Assembly: GCF_045679555.1 (NCBI RefSeq)
Contig: NC_092115.1
Span: 33,173,596 to 33,237,595, forward strand
DNA length: 64,000 nt
Direction of reading: 5' to 3'
Source: Salvelinus alpinus
Lineage: Eukaryota > Chordata > Actinopteri > Salmoniformes > Salmonidae
The translations under genes were made by a program, and so were the position numbers. Each line of letters begins with the position of its first letter. The stretch's first letter is position 1. Below are positions 32,789 to 45,300 of the stretch, in pieces. Under the pieces are notes generated by a model, which saw only the letters and a program-made list of their open reading frames with translations, had not been told where the DNA came from and made no database searches.

Positions 32789-35700
32789 CTCTAGTGTAAT
32801 TCTTTTTCCGGAACTGTTTCCATCAGGAGTGTGACACTAGAATCAAGACTTGAGGCAAACAGAATCAACAACCTCCGCATCGTCAAGACAGTTGCTTTAT
32901 GAGAAGGTGCTTTGTAATGTGTTAACCGTAGAAGGTGCTAAAGGTAGACTCAGCAATAGGATGTAGATGCTGAAAGTAAACGGCATATTGGGTCAAATTC
33001 CGCAAACAACTAAGAGCGTTGAAGCGCTAGCCTCAACTTCTCCCCCGTTTTGGTGCCCTGGCTACCATACTGTGAACAGTGTGAAGCGAACCCATGCACA
33101 TGCACAAATACTGTGTGTGTGTCTGTGAGAGCGAAGTCTAGCATCTCGCTCATCTCAATACTGTATCTGCGGTGCTGCTCGTGTCAACTTCATTTAGCGG
33201 AGTCTACCTTTAACCCACAGTTAGTCCACAGTCAGCCATTGTTATGTAAATGCCAGCTGAAAGGTACCAGTGGCCTGGCCTTGGCCCCAAGTCAGAGCAG
33301 ATCCACTGAGGCATTTGCCCACTGGGACACTGAAGCCATGCCATGGAGCTGGGAAACACAAGCCACAATGTGTTTCAACCTCATAAGCCTTTTTGGTAAA
33401 TCTCTGGTGGAAATTCGTCATAATAGTCTCCGCCTACTACTGTGACTGGTTGGAGGGAACTTCCTCTGACCTTTGATACCTCCATCATAGAACACTCTGC
33501 AATCCTTGTAGTTTATAGTTATGCCTGTTCAAGACATGCTCTGAAACTTTGGCGACTACGTAGTATTTTTTAAACCTGCCACTTTGGGCTGGATGTGTCA
33601 ATGTGTCGTTCATAAATACCTCATCTATGAGCAGAATTACTGTTTTACCTCAATTAGACACAAAATCAGTAGTTTGAAAGCCACAGTTTCTCTGGAAGCT
33701 GTCCTGCAGCATTTTCCCTACATTTATCCCACGTGGGCCAGCCTCTTAGCAATTCGAATTCTAATCAATGAGCTTCAGTCCCTCGCCATTTGAGTGACAG
33801 CTAGCAAGATGCACACACAGAAGAGCAAGAGAGAGCAATGACATGGTGCATACACAGTATAGCATTTGCACATCTGAATCTCTTTAAGGAATTAAGAGGT
33901 TATTATAAGTGCATGTGAAGAGGTTTCAGCCATTGGAAAGGCACTGTTGTTACTTGTTAGGCAGTGTTTGAGGAAAAGGCCTAGTACTTATATTGACATC
34001 AGATGTATAGTCTACAATAAATCTTCTGTAGAAATCTTACCATAGATGACTGGTGGGCTACATCATGATTCTAAATCCCAGAATGGATTGACAACCTCCA
34101 GTTTCAGACTCTTGCTGTTATTAGCTAAAACCTGGAACTGAATCACGTCCCTCTGTATTCATTTGTGAGATGGCAGTGGTTGTTGTGAAGTGAGTGGTGG
34201 TGAGAGCCACATACGCATTATAGGAGGAAATTATGAAGCCACATCTAGATTCCGGGTGTGATACAGTACATGTGGGAATGACTAACTAATTGCATCAGGC
34301 TGTTAGCTTTTGAAAAAAATAAAAATAATAACATCTAAGTGTTATACTTTATCTTGTCAATCAGATGCCTGGAGAGGGAGAGGTGACCGATAACTTGAAT
34401 CAATCATTAATCAATATTGTACATGTTCATTAATTAATGGTAATTAATGCCTCTTAAGATATCATGACAAGGACAATATTAAAATGATCAAACTGCTTAA
34501 TTACTGTCATAGTAAGCTATAATGGGTAATGTGTTTTATGGGCATGGAGAAGCTGATCACTCATGTTATTGTGGGAATCAATGGGATACTTCCATAGCTT
34601 TAGATGTGATGTGACATAGTGCCACTGATTAACCTGCCTACTTTGTCTAGAACGTAGAGTGCACATTTTCAATAATTTCATACAAAAGCATTCTAAACCA
34701 TTTGGCAAATCTCAAATCTCCCTCCTGGATGAAAACGCAAACGAGGAGAGAGGGAAAAAACATCTCTCTGACGACGAGAACAGAAACAGCAAGAAGTTCT
34801 AACAAGGGAAAGCCTGCCAGGTGGCGAACTGGCTGCACCAGCAGAACGCACAATCTGTCTGGCTTCTCCTTCCAAACCATTGACAGCTGCCGTCACCAGC
34901 CTCGTACACTCACACTCAGTAGCTCCTCAGCCTCTCTACCCATCCCTCTTTAGTGTTTCCTGCTAACCCCAGAGACAGGGTCACCTGGCCCTCATGGATG
35001 GCCGTCTGGGGGCCCTGCTGGCCCCCTGGAGACCTGCCTGTGGATGGGTGTGGGGCCCAATGTTGGGGCCATGACTCACAGAGGGCCTGGTCCTGCATGC
35101 CCATGTTATTATATATACAAAGCAAAAGGAGGCCTTTGATCTGCAAACATAGCTTCTTCTCTAAAATTAAACACCTACAGACCAAATGAGATGCATGGTA
35201 TAGAATAGATTGTTTGGCTGAATCCATGATTTAATTCAATTTCATCATGAAAACTGAATCCACAATTATCATAAATGTCGCTTTTTGTTTGTCCATTTTG
35301 TAAAAATGATAGAAACCCCCCAATATAGAGCCCCAATATAGAGTGCAAGCTTAGCCATAGAGAGCAGAGGCAAAAAAATATACCGTTTTCCAGAAAGCTA
35401 GCATTGCAACTGGGCCTAAAAATAAAACCTTGGCAAAGTTATTCTGATCCCTTATTGGTCCCATAGTTTGATTTCACATTTAGCATTTTGCATTCCCCTC
35501 CGCGTAAACATTTCATTCTTCTCCTCCTGTGGTACAATGAGACTTGAGTGACTTTGGCAGCAGATTTTGGATCGGTGCTCCTGAATCCACCAGTGTATGT
35601 TATCAGCAGGTAAACAAGCTTTCGAACAAAGCCATAATGGAACTGCAAGCGGCATAAAGAGGCTCATCTCAAAAGCTATACAACCCATCAAAGCTGGTGT

Positions 35701-37803
35701 CATTTCCTCAACACTGCCACTGCAGCTGGAAAACGCATGGCTGTTAGTTACAGTTTAAATGACTATCTATTTTCAGACACTCCAAAACTATTTGTATAGA
35801 TTTTTTACTTGTCAGTTACTAAGCAGCCAGATTACCCCAATAAAACAACAGATATTTAATGTTTACTGGCTTCTTTGCTGTTTTGTTTCGGGGAGGAGGA
35901 AATGGAAAAATGGTGTCATGCACTGAAATCAATGGGATTTAGTGTTGTGTGTGGTATTTGAATAATTATTTTCATTTGCAACTGGAATAGTTCACTCTAT
36001 ATTTGAGAGGATTACATACGATTCTGAACTGAATGTGAAAATTACTTAAAGAGCACGTCAAATGCATATAGTACACTTTTTTATACTTTCTGTTGCACTC
36101 AAGATAAGAAAGAAATCTTGTTAACCACACGTTAGAATGTTACTTACCAAACTTTGCCTCATATTTGCCTTTAGGGCACAGCACAGCTACTCAACTATAA
36201 ACCTACGCACTGTCTCTTCCTAGTGAGTGCACGAGCCCCAAAACCTCAGCTTTCCTATGGTGAGTTATCTCTACGGTAGTAATTACATACAAAACTATGC
36301 CATCAGAAGTACATTTGCAGTAACAACACAGTAAATAGCAGTGTTGAATGACAAAATATCCATATTTATGTGAATATGTGTTACTAATAGTGACAGTGTT
36401 TTTTCTTCATATGTGGTGGGTAGAAAATGTAAGATCCAGATATTGCTGCTTACTCCCTCATATTTCTCGCTCATTTCATCAGGTATTAAATCTGCACCTG
36501 TCTGGGTTTGTGCCTGTAGTCGAATGAAAGAAGGGACAATAAAGGAGAAGATAGGAGACATGCCTGTTTGATGATCATTCTGTTCAGGTGAAGTTCTCTG
36601 CTTGGTCTCCCCAGTCTCTGACAGCAGATGTATAACCTAATCTCTTTCCCTAACCCCATTCTTATTTCATGAATAGGGGAAAATTTTATGGCATTAAGTC
36701 TATTTACTCCTTGGTTTGCAGTTCCAGCCTTCGCGATGCCACTGGTTCTTCTCCAACAGACCCGTTTCATTTAGATTTGGAAAAAATAAGATTGCTATAA
36801 TGCATTCCCATTCATTTTCATTTACCCATTTTGAGTTCATGCATATATTTACTCAGTGAATAATACTTGTTTATTTGCTGCCCCTCTATCTAATTTATAG
36901 TGTCAAAGACGCAAGAAAATCACATTCAACTTATGTATGATCTTGAAATAGAGAGATGAGTAACAAAGGGTAGAATCTAACAGTCTAAATATGACATTCA
37001 TTGTGCGTGCTCTCTTTCACTTCATCTTTTTGATATGTCACTATAACTCTACAACATTAGAGTGTTTGAATCGCATCTGATGACAAGTACATAAAAGCCG
37101 GGAGGAAATAATTCTTCGTATATGCCATTTCAAAGCAGGGGTAGTTGGTTATCCCTTGCATTTTACAGTTTGGAGTATCTTTGATGCTTATTATTGGTCT
37201 TTCATACATGAGCCGAGTCAAGAGGAGATGCTTCTTTCAAATCAACTTGTTGCGCTGATGGTATTAAAGAGACCAATTCCATATGACAAGCTGCTACTAT
37301 GTTATGCATAGGTAACATTCAGGGTATGATGCACGTAGCTATCCAATCTCTAAAATGACGTTTTAAAATGTTTTTTTTCTTGTATGTTTCTGGAAAAACA
37401 GGTTGTACATTTACTGCAGTTGTATAGTTTTACAAATAACTCTCAAAGTTCCTGCATTGCAGTCATTTTCTCTTCATTCATATTGCTGTGGGCGACTAAA
37501 TACTATAGTAGAAACCAAGGTCTCCTTCCTGCCTTCAAATGCCTCTCCACATACAGAGAACAATCTGGTTTTCAGACAGACAACACTTTCTTCCCTGCTA
37601 GCTACTTTGAGCTCCTCATTCACCTTACACAACTACTTGTGAGTTGTTGAATATTTTGTATGGTATAGCTCTATTCTGATGCATTTGGAGAAGCACAAGG
37701 CCTATTGACTTGAATAACGGATAGGCCTATTTGGGGTAATAGTTTAGCTGATGTGTTGAGACACATTTGAGGGAGGAATCAGTCAAACTGATACTGATGG
37801 AAC
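32789..37803. other. Non-coding region
   Basis: No coding exon recognised. A GC-rich block at about 34950-35100 contrasts with the AT-rich surroundings. Short open frames over it carry no known domain. Confidence 0.45.
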
Positions 37804-39251
37804 TACACTGAACAAAAAACTAAACACAACATGTAAAGTGTTGGTCCCATGTTTCATGAGCTGAAATAAAAGATCGCAGAATTTAAAAATATATATTTAT
37901 ATTTTAAATTCTCTCAAATTTGTTTACATCCCTGTTGTTGAGCATTTCTCCTTTGCCAAGATAATTCATCCACTTGACAGGTCTGGCATATCAAGAAGCT
38001 GATTAAACAGCATGATCATTACACAGGTGCACCTTGTGCTGGGGACAGTAAAAGGCCACTCTAAAATGTGCAGATTTGTCATACAACACAATGCCACAGA
38101 TGTCTCAAGTTTTGAGGGAGTGTGCAATTGGCATGCCGACTGCAGGAATGTCCACCAGAGCTGTTGCCAGAGAATGTCGTTTGACAGAATTTGGCAGTAC
38201 GTCCCACCGGCCTCACAACCTCCACATCAGGCTCCTTCACCTGCAGGGATCGTCTGAGACCAGCCACTCGGACAGCCGATGAAACTGTGGGCTTGCACAA
38301 CCGAAGAATTTCTGCATAAATTGTCAGAAACCGTCTCGGGGAAGCACATCTGCGTGCTCGTCGTCCTCACCAGGGTCTTGACCTGACTGCAGTTCGGCGT
38401 TGTACCCTACTTTAGTGGGCAAATGCTCACCTTTGATGGACACTGGCACGCTGTGATTCTACTGCACTGTTGGAGCTAGGAACACAAGCATTTCACTACA
38501 CCCGCTATAACATCTGCTAAACATGTGTATGTGACCAATTAGAAATGGCGGTTTTCTGATCTCAACATTGTGAACAGAGTGCCCCATGGTGGCGGTGGGG
38601 TTATGGTATTAGCAGGAATAAGCTACGTACAACACAATTGCATTTTATTCGATGGTAATTTGAATGCACAGAGATACCGTGACGAGAACCTAAGGCCAAT
38701 TGTCGTGCCATTCATCCACCAGCATCATCTCATGTTTCAGCATGATAATGCACGGCCCCATGTCGCAAGGATCTGTACACAATTCCTGGAAGCTGAAAAC
38801 GGCCCAGTTCTTCCATGGCCTGCATACTCAGACATGTCACCCATTGAGCATGTTTGGGATGCTCTGGATCGACGTGTACGACAGCGTGTTCCAGTTCCCA
38901 CCAATATCCAGCCACTTCGCACAGACTTTGAAGAGGAGTGGGACAACATTCCACAGGCCACAACCAACAGCCTGACCAACTCTATACGAAGGAGATGTGT
39001 TACGCAGCATGAGGCAAATGGTCACACCAGATACTGACTGGTTTGTGATCCACACGCCTACTTTTTTTTTTTTTTAAAGGTAGTATCTATAACCAACAGA
39101 TGCATATCTGTATTCCCAGTCATGTGAAATCCATAGATTAGGGCCTAATGCATTTATTTCAATTGACTGATTTCTTTACATGAACTGTAACTCAGTAAAA
39201 TCTTTGAAGTTGTTGCATGTTGCATTCATATTTTTGTTTTTGTTCAGTGTA
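37804..39251 (+). mobile_element. Tc1-like transposon, about 1.45 kb, catalytic block replaced by another repeat
   Basis: Ends TACACTGAACAAAAAACTAA and TTTTGTTCAGTGTA are inverted and TA-flanked. The plus-strand frame at 38570-39037 is the C-terminal half of a Tc1-type transposase: GGGGVMVLAG, then QHDNARPHVA with the second Asp, then DMSPIEHVWD with the final Glu of the DDE triad. The N-terminal part (around 38087-38200) is out of frame. The region that should carry the first catalytic Asp is replaced at 38452-38545 by a fragment of a LINE-like repeat. Inactive. Confidence 0.9.
38452..38545 (+). repeat. LINE-like 3' end fragment nested in Tc1-like element
   Basis: 'ggagctaggaacacaagcat' and 'aacatctgctaaacatgtgt' match the 3' part of the repeats at 52785-53093, 58870-58955 and (inverted) 60023-60354. 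It has no transposase similarity and sits where the first catalytic Asp of the host element is expected. Confidence 0.75.
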
Positions 39252-41303
39252 GTTTGAGTACAATCCTAAACCGCTGACTGTTAACATGGCAATGCTAAAA
39301 TACAATTGAGCCTGATGAGAGCGACTCCAGGCAGCTCCATGCTCAGAGGGGGGTCGTAAACATTTACACTAAGAGCCTATCCAGTGCACATGGTTGGTGT
39401 GTGCCAGGCCACCTCGGTATCATCGAATTCTGTGTGTAGTCGCATATTTTCTCATTCAAGCCCGTCCTGAAAAAAAATTGTAGGAATCACACCATCAATT
39501 TATGAAGAAGCCGTCCAAATGTGACAACAGGCTTATGCTTAATGGAGAAAATAGAGCTAAACATTGTTAAAACACCCCTAGACCCACATGGTTAGGGAGA
39601 GCTGCGATGCACCCTACTGTGATCTGGGAAAGTGATGTTGGTGTGCTTCCTCCTCCATGAGGGCCGCACCGTTCTTCCTGATTTGAAGCCTTTTTGAAGT
39701 CTGTTTCCTGCCATAGCATGCCAACACTACAACCACATTAGCTAATGCTTTCCACAAAAGGAAGAAATTCGAAATCAAATAAGAATTATTTCTTTATAGC
39801 TTGTGCGAACTTACATGGATTTCCAAACCAACGATTTCGGAAACAACTGCTATTATCAAATGTTACATATTTTCTTTTGTCTATTTGTACATTTTCAATT
39901 GAGCATAATGGGGGGGGGGGGGGGGGGACTACACCATTCCATTAAAATAAATCAATAGCAATAAAGAGCTTTTTTCTTTGGTCTCTTAACGTTCAATGTT
40001 TTTGGTATAGTACAATGAAAATCTCTAATTAAATGTTCTTAGATAGTGAGCATAGATATTGGCCTACTATATTTCTTAAGGAGCCAACAAGTCTGGTTTT
40101 TAAACAGGCAGGTGGTCACGGAGTGTATTGAATGACTTGATTGTCCTTGAACTACAGACGCAGCATTTCCTCCTATGTCCTTAATTAACAGCATTCCAAA
40201 GGCAGGCTCGGCTCAGTGACATGATTTACATAAATTAGTGTCCACTGAAATCCCCATATGCAGGTCATTGAGGTATATTCGATATATGATACTCTCTCCA
40301 ATGCTGCACTTCGAGGTGTTGCATTGGAAACATCTTCTTAAACTATTTTCCATATCTGTCCTGTCTTTACATCTTATGTGTGTATATTTTGTAATGGGCA
40401 AGTATGTTAGTTGTGTAACTGCTATGTTGAAATAACTAAGTGCAGTAAAGTTATTTGGGATCAATCCTTTATTGTTTCAAAACTCTAAATTATTTTACAA
40501 TACAGTCCTTTATTGTTACTTCCGTGATTTGAATGATGGTTAATGTACAATGTCATCCAATAATGAAACACGGTCAAACAAAGTATTCCTTTCTACATAT
40601 CAATATTCTATGATAGCGGGAAGTTTAGCGCTGTTAGTTTTTTCTGTATTTATTTTATTTAATAGCACAATTCCTTCCCTTTTGAATGAACAAAAAGCAT
40701 TGTTTTTGGAAAGTGCATTGTCAATGATTGCAATGATGACTGCTTTCGTCAGTCAGCCAAAATGTACATTTTAGTATTAACTGAGGGCCATACTGTGTCA
40801 TGAGTAACAAACAGCATTGACTACACTTCCAACTACAACATCTATCTGGATAAGTCAAATCAAAGAAAACATATCAATATGCATGCCGTGAACATTCATC
40901 CATAAACATTTACAATAAATGTATATTTTCATTTGAATTATATTGCTGATAATGATGAAGTATTTTCCACAAAGAGGACAAATGCTGATAATGAATGAGA
41001 ACTAAATATATAAACATTCAAATAGTTTTTGTTCAATTAACACACGGGTATTAATGCTTTCTGCCAGTGTTTAGGGCCATGCCCTGATAAAGAAATAGCG
41101 TTTGGTCCACAACAACAAATACTCTAGATTAAAAAGAAAGAGGGGGTTGACGAGATATTGAACTGAAGGCCAAAATAATACCACGATTATGATTGGTCTT
41201 TTCATTTTCAAGTTGATAAGAGATCTATAAATGATGTATGATGTGAGAGTGTTTAAAACTTTATGCAATATAAATATACATTTCAGCTCATAACTTGGCT
41301 GTA
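39252..41303 (-). other. rb1cc1 3' untranslated and downstream region
   Basis: Downstream of the rb1cc1 stop on the minus strand. No AATAAA lies in the first 600 bases after the stop. The nearest overlapping minus-strand AATAAA hexamers are at 40649-40659 and 40468-40473, so the transcript may end there, giving a 3' UTR of roughly 0.65-0.85 kb. An 18-G run is at 39910-39927. No other gene recognised. Confidence 0.4.
40649..40659 (-). terminator. Candidate rb1cc1 polyadenylation signals
   Basis: Two overlapping AATAAA hexamers on the minus strand (TTTATT on the plus strand), about 650 bases after the stop codon. They are the first canonical signals seen downstream. Confidence 0.35.
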
Positions 41304-42338
41304 CTATACTTTCTTGTTCCACGGAACAGCTTTCACCCTGTAGAACTTGGTGCCCAAAGGAACTTTGAACCTGTTTTGAGCCTAAGATGGGAAACATACA
41401 CAACATACATGCTCTTAGAAAGTCACCCTTTGATTGTTCATCATTTTATTTTAATTATTGATTATTTGACCTCCTTTAATGACCATCTATATTAAGAAAA
41501 GCTACTGTGCTCTACTACTAGACTATTACAATTCATTACCTATATACTACTATACTTTACCTTTTTCGCCTGGCAATATTCTTTCTCCATAACTTTTCCA
41601 AGAACCCACGGCCGTCTTGAGGCTCCTGATGCTGAAGTAAACATAGGATCTGTCAGTGATCGACACAATAAAACCAATGCTCAGTACACAAACTTTGACA
41701 CGGGTTACTCAAAAATCACTTATCTGTCCAAGTTAATAAATTCAACAGTATTTACAGCTTGTAAAGAGATACCTGCTTGTTTTTGCACATAACTTGCTCT
41801 ACAAAACCGCATTACACAATAACTTAGTATAATTGTCTATTATATACAACAAAAGTGAAATTGTACATTTTTGTATATTATAACTTTATTCTATAATAAC
41901 TTAATGGTTTTTAAGAATTGAGGCCTACAATTAAAAGGCGATGGTGATTTTCTGACCTGGTTTGAGGTCCAGTGCCGTGAGGGACTCAGAGTGGAGAAAG
42001 TACAGGGTGGGACCCACGGTGAATAGAACATAGTTGTCATGCCTTTCATCTAGGATGATCAGAACCAAGTCGCCAACCTGGAAACTGAAACAGACACAGC
42101 GGTCAACCTTCACACAAAATGGTGCTAGATTCTATATACAACAACAAAATGAACCAGATATTAAGAGAGAAAGATGAAATACAAATAAAATACTTTGATT
42201 TGCTAGAGAAAACGTACATCCACGGAGTCTATATACACTATACATCAGCACTTTTGTGTGTCAATCTTCGTATGCTTACTCTCTGATGGCAATTTTCTCA
42301 GAATGCCGTGATGACACCGAGGACATGCTTTGAGACAT
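41304..42338 (-). CDS. rb1cc1: rb1cc1 exons 19-22: C-terminal claw domain (residues 1518-1628)
   Basis: The claw binds FIP200-interacting region motifs in cargo receptors such as p62/SQSTM1. The exons read [59 protein letters not shown] and [20 protein letters not shown]. The basic pocket residues reported for human (Lys1569, Arg1573, Phe1574) are conserved here as Lys1603, Arg1607 and Phe1608 by counting from the C terminus. The stop TAG is at 41304-41306. This is strong evidence that cargo binding is kept. Confidence 0.94.
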
Positions 42339-45300
42339 CTACAAAGAGAGAACGGTAATGGTTGTTAAGAGTGAGATGATAATCTTCTTGACACTGCTGG
42401 TCATGGATGCGTTCCTGGCCAAAATGTATACCGACTGATCTTTGCATAGCAGCCATCAATAGTACCGTATGTTGTGCGGCGTGAAATGTACTTGCTGGAA
42501 CGGATACATTTTGGCATGCATTGTTCTGCTTTTGTTTAGGTATGTGAGCAATAGTGCTGCAATATGTCAAACTGCCTGTATGATTGTTTTGATTCCCCTT
42601 TATCAGAAGGCTTTTGATAGAGGAAGTTACTGTTGCAGCTCAGAAAGCTCCTAGGTCTGCTGAACAGAGATTGAAGCATTGATGCTATTGCCATCTAGTG
42701 GTGGTGGTAAAATAGCTTGGGGTACACTAACAAAGCCTGTCAAACGCTAAATGAATTATATCGGCCTATACGCCGAGTGTATAAAACATTAGGAACGCCT
42801 TCCGAATATTGAGTTGCACCGGATTTAGCCCTCAGAACAGCCTTGATTCGTCAGGGCATGGACTCTACAAGGCTTCGAAAGAGTTCCACTGGGATACTGG
42901 CACATGTTGACTCCAATGCTTCCCACAGTTGTGTCAAGTTGGCTGGTAGTGGAGCTCTAATCCAAATAGCTTGTTCCATCTCCTCCCACAGATACACAAC
43001 TGAATTGAAATCTGGTGACTGGGCAGGCCACTGCAGTAAGCTGAATTCACTTTCATGTTCGCAGAACCATACCTGTACAATCCTAGCGTTATGGCATGGG
43101 GCATTATCCTGTTACAAAATAAAACATTTGCAGATGGATTCACTGCTGTCATGAAGGGATGCACATGATTAGCAATGATGTTCAGACTTCCTGTGGCTTT
43201 CAAACTTTTATCAAGGTGCCCAATGTGTGCCATGAAATCACACCCCCACCACCAGTCTGCAACGTTGACACGCGGTATGACGGATGCATGTACTCGTGGT
43301 TTTCTCCGTACCCTAGTCCCCCAATCAGCATGAAACAGCAGGAACAGGGACTCATCAGACCATGTTTTCTCAATTCTCCAGTGTCCTGTGTTTTCGTTCC
43401 TTGTTTTTGTTCAGCCCACTGCAAATGCAGTTTTTAGTTTTTTTGCTGAAAGAAGTGGAACTGTGTAAGGTCATCAGCTGCCATACCCCATTCATGTCAA
43501 GGCATGACGAGTTATGAATTATTTTATGGGTCTTTGTTCACCAATGTTGTACTGGACTGTCAGTTGACTAACTGTAGCCAGTCTGTTGCTCTGCACATTT
43601 CGTGTCAGCCTCCTTTGTCCTCTTCCATCAATGACGGCTGGATGTCCTTTGGGTGGTGGACCATTCTTGATACACACAGAAAACTGTTGAGCGTGAAAAA
43701 CCCAGCAGCATTGCAGTTCGTGACACACTTAAACCGGTGCGCCTGGCACCTACTATCATACCCCGTTCAAAGGCACTTAAATATTCTGTCTTGCCCATTC
43801 CCCCTCTGAATGGCACACAAACACAATCCATGTCTCAAGGCCTAAAAATCCTGATTTAAAAATCGATCTCCTCTTCAACTACACTGATCACTGATTGAAG
43901 TGGATTTAACAGGTGACCTCAATAAGGGTTCATAGCTTTCACCTGGATTCGCCTGGTCAGTCTGTCATGGAAAGAGCAGGTGTTCCTAATGTTTTATACA
44001 CTCAGTGTATATCTAGAAGTAAACAATACACACGGTAACCATGTGAAAAATGAATGTAAAAAAACATGTACATTTGGGGGGGGGGGGGGGCTAGAATGGT
44101 TGGCTTAAACAATCACATGATATTAAAATCAACATTTCCTCCTCCCCTAATCAGCCATCAAAGTTAATAAAACCTACCAGTCTTTGACTGAGGCGCTTGT
44201 TTTCTTCTTCCTTCATATGTAAAGTCTGAAATATGACAGAAGATGTTAAAGCTCAAGTCAAATTCTATAACAATCCAACCCCAACTTCATCAGGTTCCAT
44301 TTAGATGTCTACTCACCCTCTCAAGTAACAGTATCCGCTGTTTCTCCTCCGACATCATCAGGATGTTATCGCTAATAAAGAGACAAAGGGCCAATAATCA
44401 GACCAATTTGGCGACAGCTTTTAACACATTTGACAATCATTCAAACAAATAGTTGCTCTGAAATAAAACAAAAGATTCAACAAGCATGAATATGAATTTA
44501 AAGTGACTTTTGTTTGAGATGGCAATGATGATTGCTAGCCTGCGTAACTGTAGTTAACAGAAAAAAACACATTATAACTTACATTTCCCAATCCTAGCCT
44601 CCCTCGCTCTCTGTTATTTGTCCTCACTTTGTTTGTCCATCCTTGTCTGGCCATCTCAAACAAGCACTTTTAACATCCTTTTTAATCTTTTACACATTAA
44701 AACTGACAACATTCTTTGAAAGATTACAACTTATATTCATAATTTATCTTCATTATCCAATAAGGAGCACCTTCAAAGTCCTCACTGTCCTCAGTTCCAC
44801 CAAATATGTCTCCATACTATATATGTTTAAACAATATTTTGCCAAAGTATATCTGTCAAAGCTTATTTCTATAAAATGACAGATTCATTGTGATGGGAGG
44901 GGGTTCTTCTGAATCACTGTTTATTGGATGTTATTTTATGTTTGGGGGATGCTTACTGCACAGTCACCATGCTGGCCTCCACAGCCGAGTCCACTCTGTC
45001 GTCCTCTCTGGTGGCAGCCACAGAGGCCAGTCTGTCTGGGTCAGGGAAGAGCTCCGAGGAGCAGGCTCCAGCCCCAACCTCAGTCCCAGGTCCAGGACAT
45101 GCTCCAGATCCAAGTCTAGCCCCGGCTCCAGTGGGCTCTAGAGCTAAGGGGTTAGGGCTGTAGTAGGCTGAGGACACCAGGGCGGTGCTGCGCAGCCGGT
45201 TCAGATCCTCCTCCAACTGCTTCTTCTCCTGCATGACGATGGCCCGGTCCTCAGACAGCATCTCTATCAGACCTGAAGACACACAATGAACATATGATGA

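Noticed and set aside
40550..40774. 74-codon plus-strand frame with a hydrophobic segment
   Set aside because: AT-rich sequence downstream of rb1cc1; no homology recognised, no splice or promoter support.
44890..45163. Plus-strand open frames near 45 kb
   Set aside because: Antisense shadows of rb1cc1 exon 16.
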